Positions 8,708 to 18,066 of a DNA stretch of 64,000 nucleotides are shown in pieces. Numbering within the stretch: position 1 is the first letter of the stretch; every line of letters starts with the position of its first letter. A program made the position numbers and the translations under genes. Where the stretch lies: contig CACEAP010000001.1 in assembly GCA_902557645.1 (NCBI GenBank), positions 1-64,000 of the forward strand, read 5' to 3'. Source of the stretch: an uncultured SAR86 cluster bacterium (GTDB lineage: Bacteria; Pseudomonadota; Gammaproteobacteria; Magnimaribacterales; D2472). The notes under the pieces were generated by a model. The model did no database searches. It was not told the origin of the DNA and saw nothing but the letters and a program-made list of their open reading frames with translations.

Positions 8708-10054
8708 ATGGATCACTCTAAAAGAAAATTCTTAAAATTATCAGGACAATCATCAGTAATGTTGATTTTGTATGCATGTAGTGGAGGTAGCGGAATTGCT
8801 TCCAACAACATCTCAAAACTCAAGTGGAACGGTGCTTTATTAAAAGATCCAAATGCATTATTTGATTTACCTCAAGGCTTTTCTTATAAGATCATAATGT
8901 CATCTGGTAATAAAATGTCAGATGGAATTCCTTATGGAAGAAATCCAGATGGCATGGGTGCATTTGCTCTTAATGATGGTTCGGTGGCGCTAGTTGTTAA
9001 TCATGAAACAGAAAATACAGACAAAAATTTAAATCAAGCAACAGCATATGATGAGTCAAGAGGCGTGCCTTTTTCTGGTGGCACTAGCACGATAATCCTT
9101 GATCCTGATGGACAAAATGTAAAAACTGCACATCGAAGCCTAACTGGAACTATTGATAATTGTGCTGGCGGCTCCACGCCATGGAATACTTGGATTTCAT
9201 GCGAGGAAACTTATGATGATAATCATGGCTATGCATTTGAAGTGGATCCACAGGAAGGCTCACTTCAAGGCTTTAAAAGATTAACTAATATGGGTAGGTT
9301 TCGCAGAGAAGCAGTAGCTATTGATCTTAATGATGCAAAAGGAACTGTGTATCAAACTGAAGATGATTATAGTGGATTATTTTATAAATTTATTCCAGCC
9401 AAAAAGGAGGACCTTGGGGGTAAGGGAGATTTATATGCATTAAAGATTCCAGGCTTTAAGAGTACAAAAAATATCAATGGTGCAATTCCTGTTGGAGCAG
9501 CATACAAAGTGGAATGGGTTCCTATAAAAGATCCAATGGCAACTAACCAGAAAACAAAACAACAAGGCAAGCAATTAGGTGCTTCAATTTTTAGCGGCGG
9601 TGAGGGGATTATTTGTACTAATAATGCTAATGCACAAAGTGAAATATTTTTTACTTGCAAATCTGGAGGGCCGGCAAAACTTGGTCAAATGTGGAAGTAT
9701 TCTCCCAGCACAGAATCAATAAGTCTTTTTTATGAATCAACTAGTTCAGAAGATTTTTGGAATGGTGACAATATTAATATTACTCCTTGGGGTGATTTAA
9801 TAATATGTGAAGATAATAAGAGTAATGCATGTAGACTTATTGGGTGTACTCCAAGTGGAGCACTATATCCGCTTGGAAAAGTGGCGGGTAATAATAGTTC
9901 TGAAATAGCAGGGATCTGTTTTTCTCCTGATGGAAAAAATATGTACTTAAATATCCAGCAGAGAGGGAAAACTATTGTAATTAATGGAGATTGGAACAAG
10001 ATTAAGGAATACAGAGACGCACTCGATTCGCAAATCATCCATCACAATATCTAA
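8708..10054 (+). CDS. PhoX-like alkaline phosphatase (DUF839 family)
   Basis: Predicted exported phosphatase of the PhoX family, which releases phosphate from organic esters using calcium and iron. The diagnostic stretch is NCAGGSTPWNTWISCEE (about 149-165 from the start used here), where family members hold the iron-ligating Cys and acidic ligands. Other acidic motifs are VVNHETEN, YQTEDDYSGLFYKF and IICEDNKSN. I start at MDHSKRKFLKLSG rather than the track's upstream ATG, because KRKFLK then falls in a Tat-like position, followed by a possible lipobox ILYAC. The Tat motif has KR, not RR, so the export route is uncertain. At about 448 residues it is shorter than many PhoX enzymes, and phosphatase activity is inferred. 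Confidence 0.8.
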   Translation: MDHSKRKFLKLSGQSSVMLILYACSGGSGIASNNISKLKWNGALLKDPNALFDLPQGFSYKIIMSSGNKMSDGIPYGRNPDGMGAFALNDGSVALVVNHETENTDKNLNQATAYDESRGVPFSGGTSTIILDPDGQNVKTAHRSLTGTIDNCAGGSTPWNTWISCEETYDDNHGYAFEVDPQEGSLQGFKRLTNMGRFRREAVAIDLNDAKGTVYQTEDDYSGLFYKFIPAKKEDLGGKGDLYALKIPGFKSTKNINGAIPVGAAYKVEWVPIKDPMATNQKTKQQGKQLGASIFSGGEGIICTNNANAQSEIFFTCKSGGPAKLGQMWKYSPSTESISLFYESTSSEDFWNGDNINITPWGDLIICEDNKSNACRLIGCTPSGALYPLGKVAGNNSSEIAGICFSPDGKNMYLNIQQRGKTIVINGDWNKIKEYRDALDSQIIHHNI

Positions 10055-10185
10055 TCAGATAAAACTTATTTTTTAAAAAAAATATAGATTTAACTGCCCG
10101 TTTTAAAAAATTAAATAAGAGCATTTTTTGATGCAAAATTTTGATTTACAAAATGAAAAAAAAGGCGTAAATTTATTCAAAGCTT

Positions 10186-10197
10186 CTTATTAATAAG
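10186..10197. repeat. 12-bp perfect palindrome upstream of the DmdA-like gene
   Basis: CTTATTAATAAG lies in the 176-bp gap between the phoX-like gene and the DmdA-like gene, next to a TATAAA (from 10198) that could be a -10 box, so an operator role is possible. The gene itself has a strong GGGGG Shine-Dalgarno at about 10220. The rest of the gap is A/T-rich, with no recognisable riboswitch or clear terminator. Confidence 0.3.
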
Positions 10198-10230
10198 TAT
10201 AAAAAGCAGATATAAATTCAGGGGGCAATT

Positions 10231-11535
10231 ATGACAAATCCAAATCATCCAAGTGTCGATCAAAGTGATCGAGTAGTACCATATAATCTTAGGCAAAGTG
10301 GACGCACGCCAGTTGAAATGCTAATTTCAACAAGAGTTAGAAAATCACCTTTTTGGCATCTATCTCATGAAGCAGGTTGCTGGAGGGCAACTGTTTATAA
10401 CCGTATTTATCATCCAAGAGGATATATCAAGCCTGAAGATGGTGGAGCCATGGTTGAATATGATGCTCTAGTTAATCGGGTGACTATGTGGAATGTTGCT
10501 GTTGAAAGACAAATCAGAGTAAAAGGCCCAGATGCAGAAGCTTTCACAAATTATGTAATCACAAGAGACGCTACAAAAATTGAGCCTGGTAATGGTAAAT
10601 ATGCAATTCTATGTAATGAAAAAGGAGGAGTACTCAATGACCCTGTATTACTAAGATTAGCTGAAGATGAATTTTGGTTCTCTATTTCAGATAGCGACCT
10701 TTTGCTTTGGCTACAAGGTGTAAATGTTAGTAAAAAATACGATGTCATAATTGACGAAATTGATGTTTGCCCAGTTCAAATTCAAGGACCACTTTCTGAA
10801 GATCTTATGGCAAAACTTGCTGGAGAAGAGCTCCGAGAAATTCCTTATTACGGCCTGATGGAAACTAAAATTGGCGGTGCTGATGTAGTTATCAGTCAAA
10901 CTGGTTTTACTGGAGAAAAAGGTTATGAAATATATGTGCGTGATGCACATGAAAATGCTGAGCTAGTTTGGAATGGTGTGCTTGAGGCTGGAGAAGAGTT
11001 TGGTTTAATGGTTATAGCGCCTGCTCATCATCGTAGAATTGCAGCTGGTATTTTATCTTGGGGTCAGGATTTAGATCATGAAACTTCACCATTTCAAGTG
11101 AATCTAAGTTACCAGGTACCAAGAAATAAAGAAGCTGATTATATTGGTAAAGAAGAGCTAGAGCGGCAGCGTGCTGTAATTGATGCTGGTGAGTTTCCAT
11201 TTAAAATGCGTATGGTCGGATTGACTCTTGGCGGAAAAGAAATAACCGATTATGCACCTGATTTTTGGCTCGTAGCTGATATGGATGGCAATGATGTTGG
11301 ATATATCACTTCTCCTTGGTGGTCTCCAGAACTTAATACCAATATTGCCCTTGGATGGGTACCATGGTCTGCGTCTGAGATTGGGACTAAATATCAAGTT
11401 AGATTGCCAGATGAATATTCAGAATCGTCAGGGGTTGCAGTTGATGCTCAGATTGTTGATGTGCCTTTTAGAGAGTCGGTAACTCCAAATATTCGTGAAG
11501 TTAAAAAAGAAGAAGGGCTTGATTACGCGGACTAA
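10231..11535 (+). CDS. DmdA/LigM-like GcvT-family tetrahydrofolate methyltransferase
   Basis: Aminomethyltransferase-fold protein of 434 residues, longer than typical GcvT (about 365). The segments GVLNDPVLLRLAEDEFWFSI, VCPVQIQGPLSEDLMAKLAG and QTGFTGEKGYEIYV follow the layout of DMSP demethylase DmdA and the O-demethylase LigM more than the glycine-cleavage T protein. The conserved Asp of the family is in LNDPV. The predicted role is transfer of a methyl group from a small substrate to tetrahydrofolate in the cytoplasm. It sits 20 nt upstream of a dimethylglycine-dehydrogenase-like gene, so the substrate may be a methylated amine or DMSP-like compound. I would not call it true DmdA without phylogeny. 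Confidence 0.75.
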   Translation: MTNPNHPSVDQSDRVVPYNLRQSGRTPVEMLISTRVRKSPFWHLSHEAGCWRATVYNRIYHPRGYIKPEDGGAMVEYDALVNRVTMWNVAVERQIRVKGPDAEAFTNYVITRDATKIEPGNGKYAILCNEKGGVLNDPVLLRLAEDEFWFSISDSDLLLWLQGVNVSKKYDVIIDEIDVCPVQIQGPLSEDLMAKLAGEELREIPYYGLMETKIGGADVVISQTGFTGEKGYEIYVRDAHENAELVWNGVLEAGEEFGLMVIAPAHHRRIAAGILSWGQDLDHETSPFQVNLSYQVPRNKEADYIGKEELERQRAVIDAGEFPFKMRMVGLTLGGKEITDYAPDFWLVADMDGNDVGYITSPWWSPELNTNIALGWVPWSASEIGTKYQVRLPDEYSESSGVAVDAQIVDVPFRESVTPNIREVKKEEGLDYAD

Positions 11536-11555
11536 TAACCCGTGATCTAAATATT

Positions 11556-14162
11556 ATGACTGACAATACTACTTCTAAATTCCCAAAAGAAGCTGAGGTA
11601 GTAATTGTTGGTGTAGGAGGTATTGTAGGATCAATGCTTGCCTACTGGCTAACAGAGCTTGGTCAAAAAAATATAGTAGGCTTAGAAAAATCTACCATAA
11701 TCCCTTCAGACATAGCTTCTACCGCGCACGCTTCGGATTTTGTATACAACACGACTCATGACAAATTGGGCTGTTGGACAACTGATTTCAGTAGAAAATT
11801 TTATGAAGACAATGGCTTCTTTTTAAAAAAAGGTGGTTTAGAAATCTGTCGTAAGGGTGATGATGCGCGCTGGGAAGAACTTAAGCGTAAGGTAGAATCA
11901 GGTAAAGCTTTTGGGACTAATGTAAGACTAATATCTGCTGCTGAAGCTAAGGAAAAATTTCCTTTATTGGATGAAGACTCCATTTGCGGTGCTATGTGGG
12001 ATCCAGATGCTGGTCTTGTAACTCCTCGCTCTCAAGATGTTGTAAATTTTGCTGTAGAGGATGCCAAAGAGAAAGGTGCTTTAAGGACTTTTACTGATAC
12101 TCCAGCAAAGGGTTTTGAAATTGAGAATGGTCGTGTTGTTGGTGTAAAAACAGATAAAGGAACTATTAAAGCTAATAAGGTTGTGATCGCATCTGGAATT
12201 TGGGGGCCATTAATGGGCGATATGGCAGGGGTTCCAGTTCCATTAATGCCAGTAGAGCACCCCTTATTATTTTTTGGACCACTTCCAGAAATACAAGGAA
12301 CAGATGAATTACTTGTTTATCCATTACTAAGAGATCAAGGAAATTCAGCTTATGTCAGAGATACAGGTAGGCTGCATGGAGGTATGCTTGAATGGGGATA
12401 CTATGAGGATAAAGAGCCTCGAATGGTTGACCCAGATGATATAGGTAATCCAGATAAAACTATGACCTCTGATTCAATGAGATTTTTAAGTCTTGAAGAA
12501 ATAGCTGAACCCTTAGAAAAAGCTTTTGAAACTACACCCATTCTTGCTGAATTAGGCTGGGATGAAAGAAGTTCATTTAATGGTCTTTTGTCTGTAACCC
12601 CTGATGCTGGCTCATTAATTGGGGAAAGTCCAGAAGTTAGAGGCTTCTGGTTGTGTGAAGCTGTCTGGGTTAAAGATGGCCCAGGATGTGCGAGACTATG
12701 TGCCGAAGCTATGATAAATGGTAAAACTCAGGTGGATATGCACTCATTTAATATTGATAGGTTTTATCCCGCACAAAAAGAAAAAGATTTTGTAAAAACT
12801 CGATCGTTTGAAAATGCACAAACTATTTATACTCCAGCAGTCCATCCTAGAGAGCCTTATATTTCCAATAGAGAAATATTTGTAAGCCCTTTTTATGAAA
12901 GAGAAAAAGAGCTTGGAGGATTCTTTGATAATGAAGTTGCTTGTTGGGAAAGAGCTTTAGCTTATAAAAGCAATGAACAAAAACTAGAGAGTTATCTTGA
13001 CAAGGTTCCAGTGCGAGAAAATGAATGGGATCGTCGCCATGTACCATATGAAATTGCGAATGCAGAACATTTAGCAATGAGTGATTCAGCTGGAATGATT
13101 AATTTATCTCACTTTGCAATCATGGATATTAAAGGTAAAGATGCAGAGCGTATGTTGGAATACCACTCTGTAGCTAAAGTTGGTGAAGATACCCCTGAAG
13201 GACGTATGATTTACACCAATTTTCTAGATGATGATGGAGGAGTTCATGCTGATCTTACTATTTCTCGCTTAGGTCCAGATAGTTATAGAGTTGTTACAGG
13301 TGGTGCTGATGGTAATCGTGATTGGGTAACCTTGCGAAATTATCGTGATGATAAAGGTTTAGATGCAGACATTAATATTCGGACTCATGATATAGCAACA
13401 TTGGGATTATGGGGGCCTGAAGCAAGAAATGCTCTGGGTAATTTTGTTGATCCAAGTGAAATAAGTATTGAGAATTTTCCTTTTGTTACCGCAAAAAATT
13501 TAACACTAAATTTATCTGGTGGAAAGAAGGTTGATGTTTGGGCTGCCCGCATTTCTTATGTTGGAGAGAGTGGCTGGGAACTATACTTAAACAATGATAG
13601 CGAAGATGGCTTAGTGCTTTATGATTCTTTACTTGAGGTTGGTGTAGTACCAGTTGGTATCGAAACTTATGCTAATAGTAGACGTTTAGAAAAAAGCTTC
13701 CGACTGCAAGGCGCAGATCTAGAGACTAACTATAATGCTTGTGAATCTGCTATTGAGCGGCGTTTAGTTAAAGCAGCTGATTTTCATGGGAAAGCAGCTC
13801 ATCTTGCTCATAGAGAAGAAGAGCCTAGTGCAATTTTATGCACCATGACCCTCGATAATCTTAATGTAGCTGGGAATGGGGCACGCTATCCAGTTGGAAT
13901 TTCACCGATTATTGATCCTGCAACTGGAGAAGTGCCGGTTGATAGTAAAGGTCGAAGATCTTATACCACCAGTATGTCTTATTGCCCATCAATCAAAAAA
14001 CATGTAGTTATGGGCTACTTACCAAAAAATATTGCTGTCAAAGGTAAAGCATTATTACTTGAACATTTTAATGAGAATGGTGATGGTATTTATCCTATGA
14101 CCGTACAGATAGTTGGTAAGGGTTCTTTATATGACCCTAAAAATGAAAGAGTTCGCTCCTAA
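11556..14162 (+). CDS. FAD-dependent dimethylglycine/sarcosine dehydrogenase-like protein with C-terminal GcvT domain
   Basis: 868 residues in the order DAO-type FAD oxidoreductase (about 1-400; Rossmann VVIVGVGGIVGSMLAYWL), a linker/FAO_M-like part (about 400-490), then GCV_T and C-terminal GcvT domains (about 500-860; HFAIMDIKGKDAERML, ARISYVGESGWELY). STAHASDF at about 52 places a His where DMGDH-type enzymes bind FAD covalently. Family members oxidatively demethylate N-methyl amino acids and pass formaldehyde to tetrahydrofolate. With the preceding DmdA-like gene it forms a two-gene folate-linked C1 unit. The substrate is not determinable from the sequence. Confidence 0.82.
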   Translation: MTDNTTSKFPKEAEVVIVGVGGIVGSMLAYWLTELGQKNIVGLEKSTIIPSDIASTAHASDFVYNTTHDKLGCWTTDFSRKFYEDNGFFLKKGGLEICRKGDDARWEELKRKVESGKAFGTNVRLISAAEAKEKFPLLDEDSICGAMWDPDAGLVTPRSQDVVNFAVEDAKEKGALRTFTDTPAKGFEIENGRVVGVKTDKGTIKANKVVIASGIWGPLMGDMAGVPVPLMPVEHPLLFFGPLPEIQGTDELLVYPLLRDQGNSAYVRDTGRLHGGMLEWGYYEDKEPRMVDPDDIGNPDKTMTSDSMRFLSLEEIAEPLEKAFETTPILAELGWDERSSFNGLLSVTPDAGSLIGESPEVRGFWLCEAVWVKDGPGCARLCAEAMINGKTQVDMHSFNIDRFYPAQKEKDFVKTRSFENAQTIYTPAVHPREPYISNREIFVSPFYEREKELGGFFDNEVACWERALAYKSNEQKLESYLDKVPVRENEWDRRHVPYEIANAEHLAMSDSAGMINLSHFAIMDIKGKDAERMLEYHSVAKVGEDTPEGRMIYTNFLDDDGGVHADLTISRLGPDSYRVVTGGADGNRDWVTLRNYRDDKGLDADINIRTHDIATLGLWGPEARNALGNFVDPSEISIENFPFVTAKNLTLNLSGGKKVDVWAARISYVGESGWELYLNNDSEDGLVLYDSLLEVGVVPVGIETYANSRRLEKSFRLQGADLETNYNACESAIERRLVKAADFHGKAAHLAHREEEPSAILCTMTLDNLNVAGNGARYPVGISPIIDPATGEVPVDSKGRRSYTTSMSYCPSIKKHVVMGYLPKNIAVKGKALLLEHFNENGDGIYPMTVQIVGKGSLYDPKNERVRS

Positions 14163-14209
14163 CTAATTACAATTAAGTTACAATTTAAAGTTACTTAATA
14201 GGAAGCGTT

Positions 14210-16150
14210 ATGAATTCAACTAGAATATTTTTTATCCTTGCATGTTTATCCTTTAACTTAAGTGGGCAAGTCACATCTTCAACAAAAAATAATGGAAATC
14301 TCATTCTTGAGGATATTCCGCCTATTCCAGATGAAATAGTAAAAGAATTAAATAGATTTCAAAATGTAAGATCTGGATCTTTTAGAGGTTTTACAAATTC
14401 AGGTAGTGAATTATTTATTTCAACTAGGTTTGGCAATGTAAGCCAACTACATTTAGTCAAGACGCCTGGTGGCGCTAGAAAACAAATAACATATTTTGAT
14501 GAGCCTATTGGATCGGTAACTCATCAACCTGATGGTGAACTAATTGCTTTTACTATGGACTCAGGCGGTAGTGAAAATGCACAAATCTTTAAACTTAATC
14601 CAAATAATGGTTCTTATAAACTACTTACTGACGGCAAATCAAGAAACGGCAGTCCTACATGGAACAAAACTGGCAATCAGATAGCCTTTAGAAGCAATAA
14701 GAGAAATGGCGCATCCAATGATGTTTGGGTGATGTCAATTAATGATCCAAATTCTGCAGAGATGATTCTTGCAGCTCCAGACGGAACATCTTGGGGAGCA
14801 ATAGATTGGTCAAAGGACAGCAAAAAGGTTTTAATCCAAAATTATGTTTCTATTACTGACTCTAAAGTTTATTTAGTTGATGTTGAGACAAAAGAGCGCC
14901 AGCTTGTTTTAGGTAATCCAAATAAAAAATCTGTTAATGCTGGCTTAAGCTTTGATAACAAGAATGAAGGTATTTTTTATATTACTGATGAGTTCAATGA
15001 ATTTAAAAATCTTGCTTATAAAAATTTAACTACAGGAGAAATTAATCTTATTACTGCAGATATTAAATGGGATGTTGATGGTTTTGCTATAGCAAAAGAT
15101 GGAAGAAGAGCTGCTTTTACTGTTAATGAAAATGGTTTTAGTTCTTTATATCTCCTGGATACAAATACCTATAAATATAAAAAGGTTTCAAATATACCTA
15201 TTGGATTAATTGGAGGTATTAATTTTAATGAGAAGGCAAGCATGCTGGGTTTCTCTTTAAATACATACCAAAATCCATCAGATAGTTTCACTCTTGAGTT
15301 AAGAAGAAGCCCTTTAATTTATGGCAAATTAATTCAATGGACTGAATCAGAAGTAGGTGGTTTGGATACATCTAATTTTATAAGTCCAAAGCTTATAACT
15401 TATAAATCTTTTGATAACTTAGAAGTTCCAGCATTTTTATATGCAAAAGAAAGTAAAAAGCCTTTGCCAGTAATTATATATATTCATGGTGGTCCCGAGA
15501 GTCAATCTCGACCAAGTTTTAGTAGTACATTTCAACTATGGATTGATCAATTAGGTGCTGCTGTTATAGCCCCAAATGTTAGAGGCAGTAATGGGTATGG
15601 TAAAACATATGTTGGACTTGATAATGGTTTTAACAGAGAAAACTCTGTTAAGGATATTGGAGCCTTATTAGATTGGATTGAACAACAGCCAAACCTAGAT
15701 TCATCTAGAGTTGTTGTATATGGAGGCTCATATGGTGGATACATGGTGTTAGCAAGCGCTGTTCATTATAGTGATAGATTAAAAGCTGCAGTAGATATAG
15801 TTGGCATTTCAAACTTTGTTACATTCTTAACCAATACTCAAGACTATAGAAGAGATCTTAGAAGGGTTGAATATGGTGATGAGAGAGATCCAAAGATGCG
15901 GGAATTCCTTGAGCAAATTAGTCCGAATAATAATGTTGAAAAAATAGCTGTTCCTATGTTTGTTGTGCAAGGTCAAAATGATCCAAGAGTCCCTGTTACT
16001 GAGGCTGAGCAAATAGTTGCATCACTTAGAGATGCAAATAAAACAGTATGGTATATGAATGCTCTAAATGAAGGGCATGGCTATAGAAAAAAAGAAAATA
16101 GAGATATATACCAGCAAGCAGTCATTTTGTTTCTAAAAGAGCATTTATAA
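14210..16150 (+). CDS. S9 family prolyl oligopeptidase / dipeptidyl aminopeptidase, exported
   Basis: Begins with a signal peptide (MNSTRIFFILACLSFNLSGQ), then a WD40/TolB-like beta-propeller (about 50-390) and an alpha/beta-hydrolase domain (about 400-646). The catalytic triad is visible: Ser in GGSYGGYM (about 505), Asp in QNDPRVP (about 588) and His in NEGHGY (about 621). It probably trims short peptides in the periplasm. The Shine-Dalgarno AGGAAG precedes the ATG. It is separated from the C1 unit by 47 bp, so co-transcription is possible but not required. Confidence 0.9.
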   Translation: MNSTRIFFILACLSFNLSGQVTSSTKNNGNLILEDIPPIPDEIVKELNRFQNVRSGSFRGFTNSGSELFISTRFGNVSQLHLVKTPGGARKQITYFDEPIGSVTHQPDGELIAFTMDSGGSENAQIFKLNPNNGSYKLLTDGKSRNGSPTWNKTGNQIAFRSNKRNGASNDVWVMSINDPNSAEMILAAPDGTSWGAIDWSKDSKKVLIQNYVSITDSKVYLVDVETKERQLVLGNPNKKSVNAGLSFDNKNEGIFYITDEFNEFKNLAYKNLTTGEINLITADIKWDVDGFAIAKDGRRAAFTVNENGFSSLYLLDTNTYKYKKVSNIPIGLIGGINFNEKASMLGFSLNTYQNPSDSFTLELRRSPLIYGKLIQWTESEVGGLDTSNFISPKLITYKSFDNLEVPAFLYAKESKKPLPVIIYIHGGPESQSRPSFSSTFQLWIDQLGAAVIAPNVRGSNGYGKTYVGLDNGFNRENSVKDIGALLDWIEQQPNLDSSRVVVYGGSYGGYMVLASAVHYSDRLKAAVDIVGISNFVTFLTNTQDYRRDLRRVEYGDERDPKMREFLEQISPNNNVEKIAVPMFVVQGQNDPRVPVTEAEQIVASLRDANKTVWYMNALNEGHGYRKKENRDIYQQAVILFLKEHL

Positions 16151-16181
16151 GATTTATTATTGAATTTTTTTGATCTACTTA

Positions 16182-16190
16182 TGCTATAAA
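16182..16190 (+). promoter_or_regulatory. Extended -10 promoter of YHYH lipoprotein gene
   Basis: TGCTATAAA is an extended -10 (TGn plus TATAAA). The ATG at 16200 follows 9 nt after the -10 box and lacks a Shine-Dalgarno sequence, so the mRNA would have almost no leader. Confidence 0.45.
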
Positions 16191-16199
16191 AATATACAT

Positions 16200-17402
16200 A
16201 TGAAAAATTTTGTCCTATGTTTATGTCTTCTTCTTGTTACAGCGTGTGGCGGTGGAGGAGGTTCAGCTTTAGAACCAGATCCAATCCAAACTATATCTGT
16301 AAACCTTTCATCTAGTAATCTAGAGGCAGAAGTCGGAACAACAATCACCTTAACTTGGTCATCAACAAATGCTGAAACCTGCTCCGCATCAGTTGACTGG
16401 TCTGGAATAAAAACAACCTCAGGTAATGAGGATGTTGTTATAAATTCTGGAACTAATTTATATAATCTTTCTTGCTCTGGGAGTTCAGCTATTTCAGGCA
16501 GTGCATCTATCCAAGTTAATGGAGTTATAAGTAGAATAAACATTACTAATGATATCTTTTCAAATAGAAGTTCTGATTGTGGTGATTATGATGAGAATTA
16601 TGAATCCAAAGTTAGAGATATAACTAGGGTTATTGATTTTGAGGGTTATGTAGATATTGAGGCTGGAGATCAATCTTGTAATTTATATAGTGATAATATT
16701 CCGAATCATGATTTCAATGATGCATCAGCAAATTTTAGAACTGACGCTATTGAAAAAGATAGAGTATTTATAATTAGTAGATCGCCTCAACAAGCTTCAC
16801 AGAATACTCAAATTAGTCGACAAACATGGGATGCGGTCATGCTTAATGGAGTTGTTGTGGATGTTAAAAGTGGCGGTTGTTATTATCCTTCAGAATCAAG
16901 AGCTGATGCTGATGGTAATACTGAAGCTGGCTGTCCCCAAAATGCACAATGGCGCTTAGTGCCTTTAGAATACTCAACTAAATTTGGAGCCGATATTCAT
17001 AATGCCCATGTCCAACCTGATGGAACATATCATTATCATGGCGATCCAAATGCTATGTTTGATGATAACCCTGCCGGTAACGGTTCACCTGTTATTGGAT
17101 TTGCTGCAGATGGATTCCCTGTATATGGTTCATACATTTTAGATGCAACAACAGGAGCTTATCGAAAAGTATTATCTGGATATACTTTAAAAGAAGGAAC
17201 ACGTGGAACAAAAACTGATACCAATCCAGGTGGCGAGTACTCAGGCATCTATGAAGAGGATTGGGAGTGGACTAATTCTGGTGATTTAGATGAATGTAAT
17301 GGGATGATCTATGAAAATCAATATGGTTATTATGTTACCGATAGCTATCCCTTCATACTTAATTGTTTTAAAGGTGCTGTAGATTCATCATTCCAGAAAT
17401 AA
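16200..17402 (+). CDS. YHYH-domain lipoprotein
   Basis: I start at the ATG at 16200 (MKNFVLCLCLLLVTACGGGG), which gives a lipoprotein signal with lipobox VTAC and a Gly-rich tether; the track's start 10 codons upstream would spoil it. An Ig-like segment (about 30-105, VNLSSSNLEAEVGTTITLTW) is followed by a YHYH domain (about 150-400), with the name motif in DGTYHYHGDPNAM and a conserved GFAADGFPVYG. It is predicted to be anchored on the cell surface or in the periplasm. The biochemical role of the YHYH domain is unknown to me. Confidence 0.82.
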   Translation: MKNFVLCLCLLLVTACGGGGGSALEPDPIQTISVNLSSSNLEAEVGTTITLTWSSTNAETCSASVDWSGIKTTSGNEDVVINSGTNLYNLSCSGSSAISGSASIQVNGVISRINITNDIFSNRSSDCGDYDENYESKVRDITRVIDFEGYVDIEAGDQSCNLYSDNIPNHDFNDASANFRTDAIEKDRVFIISRSPQQASQNTQISRQTWDAVMLNGVVVDVKSGGCYYPSESRADADGNTEAGCPQNAQWRLVPLEYSTKFGADIHNAHVQPDGTYHYHGDPNAMFDDNPAGNGSPVIGFAADGFPVYGSYILDATTGAYRKVLSGYTLKEGTRGTKTDTNPGGEYSGIYEEDWEWTNSGDLDECNGMIYENQYGYYVTDSYPFILNCFKGAVDSSFQK

Positions 17403-17407
17403 ATAAT

Positions 17408-17662
17408 CTACTTATTTTTCCTACCAACTTTTTTATTATCAAAATAGCCTTTAAAAGCAATATAGGTCTGAATTAGATTCGCTATTACGAATGCTGGTAA
17501 ATCAACTAATAGAAATATAAGAGCTCCACCAAATCTACTTATGCCGGTAAAAATATAACCAGTTAAACGTTTTTCATGCTTAACAGAACTGACAAGATAT
17601 AAGCTATAAATGCTTAAAACCAACACAATCCATTGCCCATATTGTAAAATATTTTCTATCAT
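17408..17662 (-). CDS. Small membrane protein, 84 aa, unknown function
   Basis: Two or three hydrophobic segments (about 11-28 and 42-68) and a basic C-terminal tail (KKVGRKNK). It is convergent with the YHYH gene, 5 bp apart. ATG start. The family is not recognised; the pattern TYIAFKGYFDNKK is faintly reminiscent of small PnuC-like membrane proteins but too weak to name. Confidence 0.6.
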   Translation of the reverse strand: MIENILQYGQWIVLVLSIYSLYLVSSVKHEKRLTGYIFTGISRFGGALIFLLVDLPAFVIANLIQTYIAFKGYFDNKKVGRKNK

Positions 17663-17754
17663 AAGCTCATCTTAACAAAGCAGAAAACACTAGCAATATA
17701 TTTTATTTATAGAAAATGATATGGCATTATTAAAACTTATTTGGGAGACGAGAT

Positions 17755-18060
17755 ATGAAGAAATATGACAACTTTAAGGATTTTTATCCTTACTATCTTA
17801 GTGAGCATGATCACAAGTACACAAAACTTTTACATTTTATAGGAACTTCGATAGCTATATTTTTTTATATTAGATTCTTTATGACCTTTGATTTTATGTT
17901 TTTGCTTTATTCTTTATTATCTGGATATGGTTTTGCTTGGGTAGCTCATTTTTTTATTGAACATAATAAACCTGCAACTTTTACATACCCCTTTTATAGT
18001 TTTATAGGTGATCATCTTATGTATCTCGAAATATTAAAAGGTAAGCACAAAATCTTTTAG
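17755..18060 (+). CDS. DUF962 / Mpo1-like membrane protein
   Basis: 101 residues with the family signature at both ends: FYPYYLSEHDHKYTKLLHFIGT near the N-terminus, then GYGFAWVAHFFIEHNKPATF and YSFIGDHLMYLEIL. The spaced histidines (HDH, LLHFIGT, AHFFIEH, GDH) fit the iron-binding set of yeast Mpo1, a dioxygenase acting on 2-hydroxy fatty acids. Two hydrophobic stretches suggest an integral membrane location. A strong GGGAG Shine-Dalgarno precedes the ATG. Enzyme activity is inferred from the family only. Confidence 0.85.
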   Translation: MKKYDNFKDFYPYYLSEHDHKYTKLLHFIGTSIAIFFYIRFFMTFDFMFLLYSLLSGYGFAWVAHFFIEHNKPATFTYPFYSFIGDHLMYLEILKGKHKIF

Positions 18061-18066
18061 AAATTT

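Noticed and set aside
10055-10230. Glycine or SAM riboswitch before the GcvT-like gene
   Set aside because: The 176-bp leader is A/T-rich and lacks the G-rich conserved elements of either class.
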